DNA from: Scytalidium lignicola
Taxonomy: Eukaryota; Ascomycota; Leotiomycetes
NCBI GenBank assembly: GCA_002812745.2
Contig: NCSJ02000150.1
Span: forward strand, 35,395-99,394
Direction of reading: 5' to 3'
Length of the DNA stretch: 64,000 nt
The notes under the pieces were generated by a model. That model worked only from the letters and a program-made list of their open reading frames with translations, searched no databases and was not told the DNA's origin. The translations under genes and the position numbers were made by a program. This document shows positions 1 through 11,706 of this stretch, in pieces. Every line of letters starts with the position of its first letter. Positions within the stretch are counted from its first letter, which is position 1.

Positions 1-50
1 GTATCAAAACTGCCACTGACTCTGCTCTCTTGAGAAAATAGTGATGTCAA

Positions 51-77
51 GCATGTCTAGCATGTCTAGCCTGTCTA
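51..77. repeat. Short 9-bp tandem repeat
   Basis: Three head-to-tail copies of GCATGTCTA, the third reading GCCTGTCTA. It lies in the 432-bp stretch downstream of the minus-strand sugar porter, in which I see no gene. Confidence 0.7.
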
Positions 78-432
78 CTGTAAAAATAATCATATGCGCG
101 AACTAACCCACGAAGGGCCACGCCTCTTCTATGTACCTCACTACATTCCCTTATTCAGTCCCTTTCACCGACCATTAATACCAATTATAGTGAGCAAACG
201 ACAAATCTCTTAACAAGGTAAAAACTTAATCGACCATAGCAAATGCGATTGTGATTAACTACAAGCTAGCTAGTCCCTATAAACTGAGGACATCACCAGC
301 TCAAAGCAAAACGTATTGGTTAAGGGACATATATTAATAGTTTCAGTTGATGATGAAAGATATCTCGCATAAAATGTAAGCAAAAATATCTCATGACTTA
401 ATACAGTAATAATCAATCAACATGAAATTTAT

Positions 433-2031
433 CTACCCAACTACTTCCTCGTGATGCGCACGTATAGATTTTTTCTCTTGATGAGCCAACACATCCTCCT
501 CGCCGGCGTTGATAACCTGTTTCTCAAACAGATCATTCCTAACCGCCGTCTTGCCATCGAAGATGATGCCTACCTCCTCCAACGTTCTCTTCGACGTCTC
601 AGGATAAGTGAAATAGACCATCGCAATCTCCAAGACAATAATCACATCGATGATAACGTAGTACTTCCACCCAATATTCTTCAATGCAACAGGGTTGAGA
701 TAGTTAAATCCAGTAATAGTTGCCTGCACGAGAAGGTTCTGCGTGCAGATCAACTTGGAACGGATCTCGTAACTCATACACTCGACGGTATAACCAGTCA
801 GGATTCCGTTCCAAGTTGAGGCGTAGAAGGCATTATATATGAAGATGAATGCGATAACGGCGATACCGGCACCGTGGTTTCCGTGCAGGACGTAGACGGC
901 ATTGCAGATTGTCCAGGGGAGGAAGCCACAAAAGAGCATACCGGTCAAAGAGGTCAACATCATGGGTCTGCGTCCGAATTTATCAATGACGAATGCACCC
1001 CAGAACGCCCAACACATGTTCCACATGGTTAAACAGCCGTTTATGATGGATTGGGTACGAGGATTTGTGACCCCGACACCTCTGAGAATCACAACGAGGT
1101 AGTATCCGATTAGGGTCTGTCCGGATGCCTGGCTGGCAATGGAGCAGCTGAAGACAATCCAGGTTCGGTATCGGTTGCCTCTCGTCCGGAAGAGATCAAG
1201 CCACCCTGAGCGATCATTCTCCCTCTCTAGAGCAAGGGTTTGTTTTATCTCGTTGTATTCAAATGTAGCAAGAGGATCGGTCTCGTCGCCTCCACAGTGG
1301 TTTTGAACCAGGATTTTGTATGCCTCCTCGTCCTTACCCTTAGAAATGAGCCAGCGAGGGGATTCGGGAACGAACCATGTCAAGGTGATGGAGATCAAGG
1401 ATGGAAACATCTGAATAAGCGAGACACTGCGCCAACTCCAATCACTATTGATGGTCAGTGTGCCAAGCGTAATCCACGCTGCAATCGTGGCACCGAAGTA
1501 GTAAAGGGTATTGAGCAATGTGGATAGCTGGGCTCGGTGGGTAGGATGGCTAAGTTCCGACACCAACATAGGTGCAGCAGTATACTCAAAGCTGAGGCCC
1601 ATACCAATGATAGCACGAGCACTGGCGAACATGGCGATGCTCTTAGCAAAGGACTGTAAGAATACGCCAAGGATAATAATGACTGCGCCTATGACGATGG
1701 TGAGTTTTCGGCCAATCCTCTCCACGAGCCACCAGAGGAAGAACTGGGCGACGACGCTACCAAGACCTTGTGTGCCATTGAAAATTCCGAGCTGATATCC
1801 GGATGGATGGTGGAAGTAGGATTGCCAGTAGGTAAGCGTCTGCATGCCGTTCATGATACTGCCATCAAGACCATTGGTAGCCTGGACGATGAGAACGACG
1901 GTGAGCCAAGCATAGAGGTGTCGAAGGTGAGGGTATTGGTACCAGGGACGGTCTAAGAGTTTCTGCACATCGATTGTGGTCTCAGCTCCCTCTCTAGTGC
2001 CAGCCACGATTTGATTATGAGGGGACGCCAT
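433..2031 (-). CDS. MFS sugar porter (lactose-permease/hexose transporter-like)
   Basis: A single uninterrupted exon encodes 532 residues, the usual length for fungal sugar porters of the major facilitator superfamily. These plasma-membrane proteins move mono- or disaccharides by proton symport. About twelve hydrophobic segments can be read. Family signatures are present: the RIGRK loop between TM2 and TM3, PESPRWLISKGK at the end of the first half, DKFGRRP in the second half, and PETSKRTLEEV just after the last helix. The N-terminus is cytosolic and has no signal peptide. The MASPHNQIV start is the first methionine of the frame and gives a normal N-terminal length. The gene is divergent from the oxidoreductase at 3912, with 1.9 kb between them. 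The substrate cannot be told from sequence; lactose-permease-like members of this clade also carry cellobiose or pentoses. Confidence 0.93.
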   Translation of the reverse strand: MASPHNQIVAGTREGAETTIDVQKLLDRPWYQYPHLRHLYAWLTVVLIVQATNGLDGSIMNGMQTLTYWQSYFHHPSGYQLGIFNGTQGLGSVVAQFFLWWLVERIGRKLTIVIGAVIIILGVFLQSFAKSIAMFASARAIIGMGLSFEYTAAPMLVSELSHPTHRAQLSTLLNTLYYFGATIAAWITLGTLTINSDWSWRSVSLIQMFPSLISITLTWFVPESPRWLISKGKDEEAYKILVQNHCGGDETDPLATFEYNEIKQTLALERENDRSGWLDLFRTRGNRYRTWIVFSCSIASQASGQTLIGYYLVVILRGVGVTNPRTQSIINGCLTMWNMCWAFWGAFVIDKFGRRPMMLTSLTGMLFCGFLPWTICNAVYVLHGNHGAGIAVIAFIFIYNAFYASTWNGILTGYTVECMSYEIRSKLICTQNLLVQATITGFNYLNPVALKNIGWKYYVIIDVIIVLEIAMVYFTYPETSKRTLEEVGIIFDGKTAVRNDLFEKQVINAGEEDVLAHQEKKSIRAHHEEVVG

Positions 2032-3911
2032 AGCTGGGAGCTAGGAATTGGAAGTTCGCTATAGAAAGCGCTGTAACGATTTTTCTTTTTCTCAGCACCG
2101 CTTGAGTGAAGGAGGAAAAGGAGCGAAGTCAAGCAAATCCTTAGGCTTGGGATACCTAGGTAATTATCATCATAGCAGGAAATGTGCATGGTTTAAGAAG
2201 GCATTTACCTCCAAGGATACAGAATGCGGGGAATTAGGGGTGCGAAGAGATGGCTTTCGTCTCTGTTCTTTAGGCTAAAGTGGCCTTGTGGATAGTATAA
2301 CCTGGGGTTGATAACGGAACCGGGGAAGGAAAGCCATGGAGGTGGCTGGGAATGGGGAACGGCAGAGAGAGCAAGAGCTGTAGTAGTGACATGATTATTG
2401 GAACCACAACCTCGGGAGGTGGGATAAGACATTGGGGTAGAGCCGATGCCCCCTAGATGGGACTGGGGAAGGCTAGGGTACTTACGTACCAGAAGCAGGC
2501 AAGTGTCTCATGCAACCCCGGGTGGCCGTGTTGCTGGGGTTTGACCGAGTGGGATCGACATTGTTGGGCGAATTGACCAAGGGAAACGTGCTTTTCTGAA
2601 CCTCGAAAGCCACGACAGATCACGCACTCATCAGCCGTTAGAAGGAACCTTTCAGGCTAAATGACAAGAGACATGTTGGATGAGTGGGAAGATAATCATG
2701 ACCAGTTCATGTCGAGGATTGCCCGGTTTTGCTATATTCCGAGCATAGGGAAAGCATGCTGCCGCGGCTCTGTCCCGGTGTCTTAATTACCCGATGCCAT
2801 TTCGAGGAGAAGGAGCACGGTAATGATGGGCTGATGGTGTTGAAACCACGCTGCTGGAAAGTACAAAAGGTTGTAGGATGATCATGCAGTAAAAGAAGTG
2901 AGAATGGAGCCATCTTCGAATACAGAACAGTACCATATGCTCCTGGATCGGAAATGGGCTGGTGAGTTGAAGTGCGAATTAGCACCTAAGTCTCGCAAGT
3001 CGGAAAGTTTCCTGGGTCATAAATCATTAGACCAGCCGAGCGACGGAAGGGAGACGGAAGGGAGGCGGCAAGCTAGAAAGTGGCGGTTTCGCGGAGTCAC
3101 GGAGTAGTGCCGTAACTTTCGTCTTGCGCAGGATACCGGAAGTACTATACCTTCCGTACGGTACTGTACTGTAGATGAGGAGATACATTGTAGCACGTGC
3201 ACGAAGAAGCTCAGCAGCCGGGGAAAATCCTGGGGAAGACGATGGGGGGTAACTTAACTACGGTAGCACTGCCGAGAAACTACAGTACCGGTACCGTGAC
3301 ATGCGTGAGTCCCTCCTTCCGGGTGTGGTGGGATGTGATGACGCTTGCGCCACAACGCTTGCGCCACAGCGTGCTGAAGTTGCAATAGGATTTAGCGAGC
3401 GTGGGTGCCGAGAAAAAGGGAAGAGAGATTTCCCCTCTCGACTCCGTACCTAATACCGTACTGTACTGTAATAATTAATGTAAGGCCACCACCCTGAAGT
3501 CACATATGAAGCCACACATGGAGCCACGGGTCAAGCCACTCCTCAAAGTCACTTCATCATCTCTCTTCCTCGTCTTCACGGAATGGCATTTAGCCTAAAT
3601 CCACGCCCGCGTAATTCCTCGACACTCCCCCGTTTTGGGTTGCGCCAATGGACGCGCCCNAAACACGCGAATCACCCGAAATGGCAACCCCCCGCAGCAC
3701 ATCCCACTATCGTCATCGATAGCTTCGATTTATTCTTCTCAGACACAGCAGAAAATTAAGGTGGTGACTGCCTGCATCTGTCGACCGCTTTCTTTCTCTC
3801 ACCACTCATCCTTCTTTTTTTCTGTTTTCTTTCCCCCGCTTGAAACTTGTTACGGGTCTCATACGTACGTAGAACTGCCCAGCAAGAAACACCACTACAC
3901 ATACTATAACC
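2032..3911. promoter_or_regulatory. Divergent intergenic region with repeated GTAC-rich motifs
   Basis: This is the 1.9-kb spacer between two divergently transcribed genes and contains no credible coding sequence. It carries recurring short motifs: CGTACGGTACTGTACTGTA at 3155-3173, CCGTACTGTACTGTA at 3456-3470, and the palindromic stretch CAGTACCGGTACCGTG near 3282-3297. There is also a perfect 14-bp tandem duplication at 3341-3368. The stretch 3765-3900 is pyrimidine-rich, as is common just upstream of fungal start codons. A regulatory role is inferred from position and repetition only. Confidence 0.4.
3341..3368. repeat. Perfect 14-bp tandem duplication
   Basis: ACGCTTGCGCCACA occurs twice back to back, with no mismatch, about 545 bp upstream of the oxidoreductase start codon. 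Confidence 0.85.
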
Positions 3912-5182
3912 ATGGCTCGCCCCATCAACGTTGGCATCGTTGGCTATGGCTTTTCCACCAGGTGCTTCAATCTGCCCTTCATTCTTCCAAATCCAGATCT
4001 GAAGGTGTACGCCTTCTTACAACGTGCCCCTGCCCCAGCTGACAAATCTGCTGTCGAGCCAGGAAAGCACTGCACGGTTGACTACCCAAACGCGAAGCAT
4101 TACCAGACATCCGATGAATTCTTTGCTGACCCCGAGATTGAACTGGTTGTTGTCTGCACCAAGCATGACAGCCATGCTGATTTTGCTGAGAAGGCCTTGA
4201 AGGCTAACAAGCATGGTAAGCAGGGTCCTTTTCGATGAAGGACGCGCTTGCGTTCAAAATACCTTACTGATATTCTTGTCCCAGTTGTTGTTGAGAAATG
4301 CTTCACAGTTACCACTGAAGAAGCAGACCGAGTCCTCGAGGCTGCCAAGCACACCGATAAGATATTAACAGTCTTCCAAAGTAGGTATTTGTTTCCCAAC
4401 ATTTTTCTTCCTTCCCCCCTGTATAATAGCTAAGTATTAACATCTTAGACCGACGTTACGATTCCGATTTCCGAACCCTCCAGCACCTCGTTCAACAAAA
4501 GGCCTTCGGACAGGTTACCGAATGCGAAATTCATTACGATGTCGACTTCCCACCCTGGATGCAGTCTTGGAAATCTCCAGGTTACCGCCCCGGCGACGGC
4601 ATGATGTTTGGTCTGGGCAGCCACACCATCGACCAAGCTCTCCTCCTCTTCGGTCGCCCAGCCAGTGTCACCGGCTTGTACCGCGCCCTGCGTGGTATTG
4701 AGAGTAAGACTGATGACGCATTTACCATAATTCTACAATATTCGGGTGATCAAAAAAACCTGGTGGTCACGGTGAAGACCAGCGTTGTTACGACAATGCA
4801 ATACCCACTGAAATATTTCATCCGCGGTTACGATGGTTCCTTTATGAAATTCGGCGATGATAAGCAAGAGACGCAAACATTTGCGGGCGAAACACCTCTA
4901 ACACCAGGTTTTGGCGTCGAGCCTGAAGCTACATGGGGATTATTAACAACCAAGTCCAAGATCCACGAGAACCAGGAGAAGGATGAGCGGACGGGACATT
5001 ATGTAGGCAAGTTCCCGAGCTTGAAGGGGGAGTACACCAAGTATTACACAGATTTGGTGAAGGCCATCCGAGGAGAGCAGGAGCTGTATGTGAAGCCTGA
5101 GCTGGCGAGAGATGGCATTAGGATTATTGAGCTGGCTAGAGAAAGTGCTGATAAGGGTGTGACGTTGCCTTTCCCCTCATAG
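3912..5182 (+). CDS. Gfo/Idh/MocA-family NAD(P)-dependent oxidoreductase
   Basis: Three exons, 3912-4215, 4285-4380 and 4449-5182, with GT-AG introns of 69 and 68 nt, give 377 residues, normal for the family. The N-terminal Rossmann fold begins at residue 5 with INVGIVGYGFSTR, a variant dinucleotide-binding loop. It is followed by VVCTKHDSHADF and by VVEKCF at 102-107, which corresponds to the EKP motif with Lys105 kept. The C-terminal dimerisation and substrate domain includes GLGSHTIDQALLLFGRP. These enzymes are cytosolic and oxidise or reduce sugar-like or polyol substrates with NAD(P)H; the substrate is not predictable here. The proline of the EKP motif is a cysteine. The start at MARPINVG is the only one that gives a complete nucleotide-binding strand. 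An N at 3660 lies upstream of the coding region. Confidence 0.92.
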
Positions 5183-5811
5183 TCTCCACCTTTGGTAGCT
5201 GCATTTTTTATGTACAGTACAGTTGAAGACTTCAAACATTAATTTATATTAAAAGCTAAATATCCTTTCTCTATGAATATTTGATGTTTGATGTTATCAT
5301 TCATTTCTCTGGCCGGATTTGGAATCATTTTCTGATTAATGTAGCTTTTTTAAGATTCCATTGGTTTTATAAGAGTCTGGATGCTTGTGGTAAGTTGGNT
5401 TTTTATTATTATGATAGGTCATAACTGTTACATCTATTTCAAATCAATACTAATTTAATCTAATATGTATATAATAAATGTTAAATTGAGCTGAAAATCT
5501 CACTGTAAACAACTCTAACTAATTATNAAAAAGTTGGCGCGCAGTTCATGGTGGAAGCGAAGCTGGACACTGAGAGGAAGTTATTCTGCCGCATCGGAAA
5601 AGGCATTTGCATCTGACCGCCTGCATAATTGGGCTTAGCTTGCTCAAACCACCACAACAAAGGCAATTTTGGCCAGCCATTCCAACATCTCCAGAAATTG
5701 CCCCGAATTCAACAAAATCGACTTAAATTTTCCCTCTCAAACCGCACCGTCTTGCGCGAAAGGTCTCAACGTTTGCGATTGTTATTAGTTTCACATACCT
5801 CTTAAGTCATC
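5183..5811. other. Intergenic spacer, no gene seen
   Basis: This is AT-rich 3' flank followed by the promoter of the Sm protein gene. Two single Ns (5399 and 5527) sit directly beside T or A runs. No coding frame or RNA gene is recognisable. Confidence 0.6.
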
Positions 5812-6662
5812 ATGACTGGTCGCGGCGGAGGAGGCGGTCGCCGGGTTTTACTCCCACCAATGTAAGTCGATCCCGTCTTAGTATCCGAGCTTCTCAATCG
5901 CTGTCTTTTGAAGCTTGATTTACTATTGAATAGGTTAAGTGCTAATAATGTTTTAGTAACATGATCTTTAAGTTGCTCCAAACGGTGAGACCAGTTCCCT
6001 CGCTCCTGTCGACTCGCGCGGGGTTTCGAGAAATATGACGTCGAACGAGCGAGATCTAGCCAAGTGGTAGAGTAGATGTGTATGTGTGTGGTGGAATTCG
6101 CATGTGGGAGGTGCGTTATATGAGCAGTCTGATATTCGCAGGGCTTGGTTGATTCACTGTGTACTGACGGCAAAATGCGGTGCTGTTGAGATTACCATTT
6201 TTTACGCACATATTTGATCTTGGAATGTCCGACGTTGTGTTTCTTGAAACCCTGGCATGGCAGCAAGACAATGCTAGAGGATATCATGGTATTCACATAA
6301 ACATGTTGACGTGTTTTGCTAACTGCATTTAGCACGCTACCGTCAGCATCTGGTTGTATGAGCAACTTTCAATCCGCATCGAAGGAAAAATTAGGGTGAG
6401 TCTATTTCGTTTGTTTTGCCGGGGCTGCAGGCTAATTTAGAAAAGGGCTTTGATGAGTTCATGAATCTAGTTATCGATGATGCGGTGGAGGTTGGCCAAA
6501 TTACCAAGACAAATTCTGAAGCAACTCGAAGACCATTAGGTACGAGCTAGGATCTATCTCTCATTTCTCTCATAACTACTACGCTTAATACTGACCCTTT
6601 CTCCAGGCCAAATTTTATTGAAGGGTGATAATGTGTCTTTGATTCAGAGCTTGTCAGGTTAG
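5812..6662 (+). CDS. Small nuclear ribonucleoprotein E (SmE), five exons
   Basis: The exons are 5812-5861, 5957-5984, 6333-6395, 6446-6539 and 6607-6662, and encode 96 residues. SmE is one of seven Sm proteins forming the ring on U1, U2, U4 and U5 snRNAs in the nucleus. The N-terminus is Gly/Arg-rich, followed by PPINMIFKLLQ. The Sm1 motif reads SIWLYEQLSIRIEGKIRGFD then EFMNLVIDDAVEV, and the Sm2 motif reads ILLKGDNVSLIQSLSG, ending at TAG. This matches the family closely in length and order. All introns are GT-AG; the second is long (348 nt) and the coding exon before it is only 28 nt. Because every exon is short, open-reading-frame scans miss this gene entirely. It is an essential housekeeping gene in otherwise accessory-rich surroundings. 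Confidence 0.94.
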
Positions 6663-8612
6663 AAAGGGATGATCAAGCCAGACTAAAATTCCCTCTTTAT
6701 CTGAAGGCATTGGGACATCGGCGTTAAGGAACTCTCAGATATTTTTGGGATACAAAATGGGGTATAACATGAGTCAAGAGTCTAATACTAGTTGAAGCGA
6801 ATTTTCAATATGTGTCCCCTCAACCTTGAAAGACCAGTCGTTGTAGAATGTCTCTCGGAGGCCTGCTGGGCTTAATCTCCTCTTAGAATGTGTAGATATG
6901 CTATGTCTTCTTTGGTGCAAATTGCTAAATTGAGCAACTTGAAACGCACTCACGCGACAGTCTTGATTGATGCGGCTAAAGAAAGGGTAACTGGAGTGAG
7001 CTGTCTGGATGGTGTTGATTGAGATACTAGCAGTACAAACATGTATCGGTAAGCTTATGTAGAATTTTAAAGCTGACTTGATCGCATTTACAAAAACATC
7101 AGAGACCTCAACAACTAAACCTTGCATTCTTGTTTTAGCTTGCTATATCTTAATCACAAATTATGCCTTCTATTGCATATATTAGAACCAGAAATATCCT
7201 TTGATTTCCCTCATTTTACATAAAATAAGTAAGCTATATGTTAAGTGTTAACGTTCAATGTTAACATCGAGCCGGAATTCAGGACGACTTTGCTCATCTA
7301 AGATATAAAATTTCCAACCTTCCAACTTTTCACCAACAGCCTGATCATCTACGGTAGTTTGAACGACAAGGTTAACAGAGATTAAATTCTGCTGCGAGTA
7401 GTCTGGGGGCGGGGCTCGCTAATTGCCGGTGTGTAAATAATTGTGCATAGCTCAGACCAACTATTAGACTTTTGTCCACATACACTAAATTCCCTGTAAC
7501 TATAGCCAGTTTTAAGCTCTGGATAGCCTATAACTATAGTAACTTTAAGCTGTTTGTTACTTATAAAATCACTATATATTATCAAATATATATTTGTGTG
7601 AATCGTGTACTCTTTGCCTGAAAATTAAGTGATAATAATTAGTGTGTTGTTGCTTGAAAACTAACCGACACCGGCGATTTGGCGGCGATTTAAGTTAAGG
7701 CCTACTGCTATTGCGAGGTTATTGTCAGCAAAGGTACGACTAGGAGGATTTTGAATCGTCCGTTCAGTGTTGATCAACCTATTTAATCTTCACATAAAGG
7801 AGTGCCTTCCTTAACAAAGGTTCCGAGTAGCTCACTAATGGTTAAGGAGGTTAGGAAGGAGGGAAGTGGCCGGGAATTACCGCAACTGCCGATGTTATCT
7901 AGATTCGTGGCTTACAACTGGGGGATTGGAGGGCAAATTTCTCCAGCACGCTAGCGTTACCCGCGGGTTTTTTGATTGGCTTCAAACCTGGGGCAAGCCT
8001 TTGTCCTCTAGAGGATAGCTGTGAATAGGCCTACACTCCGTCTGGTCTCCCAAATAATTAATCTAACCCTACTCCTCTAATTACACTAGTAACTATACCC
8101 AAATTGCAGGCACGAGGGGCGGCTTTTGCGAGATAAGCAGGCAAAGCCGATGACAACACTTCGTGATCCCTGTTATGACGGAACATAGAAGCGACATATT
8201 TCTTGGTTAGTTATGCCGGGAAGAATATCGGGGTAACTTGGTCAAAAATTCTGGAGTCATACCGCCTTAAATCTGTGAAGACCGAGAAATGTTCCGAATT
8301 ACTGCTTTCCTAACTAGTAGAACTAGCTCAGACTCGTTGTACAATGTATTGCTGCGCCTGAGTGTAGAAATGAGGTTACACTGACGACGTGTTTGTGAGT
8401 CTTGGGCGGGGAAGCTCGCCATTTCCTCCAACCAAAGACCTTATAAATACTGTAATCATATTACCCAGTGTCTTCAGTGTCTAAACTGACCTTCTTTTAA
8501 CAAGGCGATCAGTGTATCTAGCGAAAGTAATATATCAAAAATGCATTGAGACTTGTTGAAGAATGCTTCTTTAGACTGGTATAATTAGAGTGTAAGCATT
8601 CAACTCCTCACA
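6663..8612. other. Intergenic region, no gene supported
   Basis: About 1.95 kb with no frame that resembles a protein. The short open frames at 6774-7127 and 7382-7585 (minus) have no recognisable features. A TATA-like TTATAAATA occurs near 8441, about 170 bp before the GH95 start codon, and could belong to that promoter. Confidence 0.5.
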
Positions 8613-11600
8613 ATGCTACACATAAGTCTTGTTGTCTTTGTCGCCTGCGCCTCGGGCACTGTGGCAAAGCAACTCTGGGCCAATGAACCAGCAGACCCAG
8701 ACAATATAATGATGACGGCGTATCCTTTAGGAAATGGGAAACTCGGTGGTAAGTGCTTTCACATCTTCTATTTCTAAATATTCTAGTAAAAATGGCACTC
8801 ACAAGTACATCAAGCACTTCCTCTTGGAACTGTAGGACAGGATATTGTGGTTCTGAACGAACATAGTCTCTGGGCTGGGGGTCCATTTCAAAATTCAGTA
8901 CGCTAGAGGCTATCTACGGGGAGGTTTGGAGTGGGCCCACCAAAAGATTTTAGTCCTACATTGGTGGTAATCCTACCTCGCCGGTATACTCTGCCCTTGC
9001 AGGAATTAGGGAGACAATTTGGCAAACTCAAATAACGGGTAAGCATTTTATTCGGAGACAGAAGTTCAATGATAACATCCCCGTTCCTGTTTTACAGATG
9101 TGAGCGCTCTATACGGACCTCCCGATGATTATTTCTACGGAAACTATGAAACTTTGGGAAATCTCACAGTGACTATCGCCGGTGTCACTCACTATTCCTC
9201 CTATCGTCGCTCATTGAATCTCGAGGACGCAGTTCATCAAACAACATTTAGAGCCAACAATGAACTATTCACAGCGTAATTACCCCCGCTCAAGAATCAG
9301 AAGACAATATCTTTCTGCCAGTTTAAAATGCATCCGTTGACCATATCTAGAACGACCATCTGTACCTTCCCTGACCAAGTGTGTGTCTATAATCTGGAAT
9401 CCACCTCACCGTTGCCAGCTGTGACAGTTGGCCTTCAAGACAATCTTCGAACAAACCCAACATCAAACCTATCATGCGACAGCAACGGGGTCCATTTGAG
9501 AGGCCAGACTCAAGCAGATATCGGCATGATCTTCGACGCACGTGTGCGGGTTCTTGCCCACGCAGGCTGTTCCTGCACCCAATCAGGCAGCCTGCTAATT
9601 CCATCAGATCATAGAACAAAAGTAATCACACTTATATTTGCAGCTGGTACTAATTATGACCAAAAGAAAGGGAATTCTGCTAGTAATTACTCGTTTAAAG
9701 GTATTGACCCCGAGGCTACTGTTCTCACGACAATCCAAGAAGCGAGTAAAAAATCCTATGCGGATATTTACCATGCTCATGTCCAAGACCATGGCGAATT
9801 GTCTGGCCAGTTCACTCTTAACCTTCCGGATCCAAAAGATTCGGCAACTGTCCCAACGCCCCAATTGATGGCACAGTATACCACTGACGCTGGTGATCCA
9901 TTCGTTGAATCCTTACTTTTCGATTACGGCAGATATCTCTTTATTGCCTCATCCCGGCCAGGTTCCCTGCCTCCGAATCTACAGGGTATATGGACGGAGT
10001 CGCTGACCCCTGCCTGGAGTGCTGATTACCACGTAGATATAAATCTTCAGATGTTAGTTTCAGCTCTCTAGTCTTATCTTTAATTTATACTCAAACTATC
10101 CTAACCCTATTCTCTACAATAGGAACCACTGGCACACTGAACAGACGGGCCTTGGTGATATTTCAGAACCATTATGGGATTTTATGACGAACACATGGGT
10201 TCCTCGTGGTTCAGAAACCGCGTCTTTACTCTATGATTCTCCTGGATGGGTTGCCTTCACTAATCTCAACACGTTTGGCTTTACAGGGTAAGAATTTTCA
10301 TTTTCATGCCTCGTAGGACGACATCAGATTTATTAAATCATACTAGACAGATGAATGATGCAGAATGGTCATACTACCCAGCATCTGGTGCCTGGATGAG
10401 TAAGTCTCGCTAACTTGAAGTTTGGTTAGTTCATAACACAACTAATCATACTAAATGAACGTAGTGAAGCATGTCTGGGATCGCTATGACTACGGTAGAG
10501 ATGAGTCTTGGTACAAGTCGGTCGGATACCCTTTGCTTAAGGGAGTCGCTGAATACTGGATTCATGAATTGGTGCCGGATTTGTATACCAATGATGGAAC
10601 ATTAATTGCTGCTCCATGTAATTCACCAGAACATGGATGGACCGTAAGTTATCGCAGACTTACTGAAAAGTCCTCTACTCTGCCTATAAGCCTAACAATA
10701 CATAGACATTTGGTTGCACTCATTATCAACAGGTAATATGGGAAGTTTTTGATCACATAATAACAGGCTGGGTAGCCTCTGGCGATACCAACGCAACTTT
10801 TCTAGAGACAGTCAAAACCACTCAAGAGAAGATGGATAAAGGCATCCATATTGGAGGGTGGGGTCAAATCCAAGGTAGTTATACCCAAGATTTTCTTCTG
10901 TTTTAATATTCCCTTTTCTTGCTTTGCAGATTATTATCAGGATTACTGATCATAATTAGAGTGGAAAATCGGTTGGGACCAACCGACTGATGATCACCGC
11001 CATCTTTCCATGTTGGCCGGCTGGTATCCTGGTTATAGCATTGGCACGTATGGCTGGAATAGCACAATCACAGATGCTGTCAATGCTAGTCTTACTGCCC
11101 GAGGTAATGGGACATCGGATTCAAATACTGGATGGGAAAAGGTCTGGCGTGTAGCCTGCTGGGCACAGCTTAATAATACAGACATTGCGTAAGTTCTAGC
11201 TAATCCCTACTCACTGTTTTTCTTCTTCTTCACATTCGGCAATACTCATTTACATCCTTAATATCTCCTTGAAAATTATGCTGCTCAGACAGATTGAAAC
11301 TTGACATATCTAATTTCCATCAAGATACCTCTATCTCAAATACACTATCGACGTCAACTTTGCAGAGAACGGATTTTCAGTGTACACCACATGCTGCTGG
11401 CCATATCAACCAGCGGGCCCATTCCAGATCGATGCAAACTTCGGTTATGCCGGTGCTGTTCTTGCGATGCTTGTCACCGACCTGCCAGTCCCAGCAGCGT
11501 CGAACGCTACATACACGGTGTTGCTAGGTCCAGCAATTCCCTCCGAGTGGGCAGGAGGTTCAGTAAAAGGTCTACGGCTGAGAGGTGGCGGATCAGTGGA

Positions 11601-11706
11601 TTTCTCATGGGACGATAACGGCATGGTCACTTCTGCGATCCTTCATAGTCGTTCTCTGGCAGTTAAGATCGTTAATATGGCCGGTAAGGTCTTAGCCCAC
11701 AAATAG
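8613..11706 (+). CDS. Secreted GH95 alpha-L-fucosidase-like glycoside hydrolase
   Basis: Eleven exons keep one frame: 8613-8748, 8815-8897, 8954-9038, 9098-9275, 9351-10052, 10123-10287, 10347-10399, 10465-10643, 10706-10874, 10960-11188, 11325-11706. They encode 786 residues, the usual GH95 length. Residues 1-18 are a signal peptide ([18 protein letters not shown]). Next come the N-terminal beta domain ([20 protein letters not shown]) and the (alpha/alpha)6 barrel. The barrel carries [18 protein letters not shown] at 390-398, the general-acid glutamate candidate E523 in NSPEHGW, and D696 in PFQIDANFG. Secreted GH95 enzymes remove alpha-1,2-L-fucose or L-galactose from plant cell-wall glycans such as xyloglucan. 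Several introns are needed to bypass in-frame stops, for example TAA at 9276, but all have GT-AG ends. The exon 6/7 and 10/11 junctions are the least certain. Confidence 0.9.

Noticed and set aside
451..1956. Multiple plus-strand frames across the first sugar porter
   Set aside because: Shadows of the intact 532-codon minus-strand gene.
6050..6160. tRNA-like A box (TAGCCAAGTGG) inside intron 2 of the SmE gene
   Set aside because: No matching B box at the right distance and no cloverleaf could be drawn; probably chance in a long intron.
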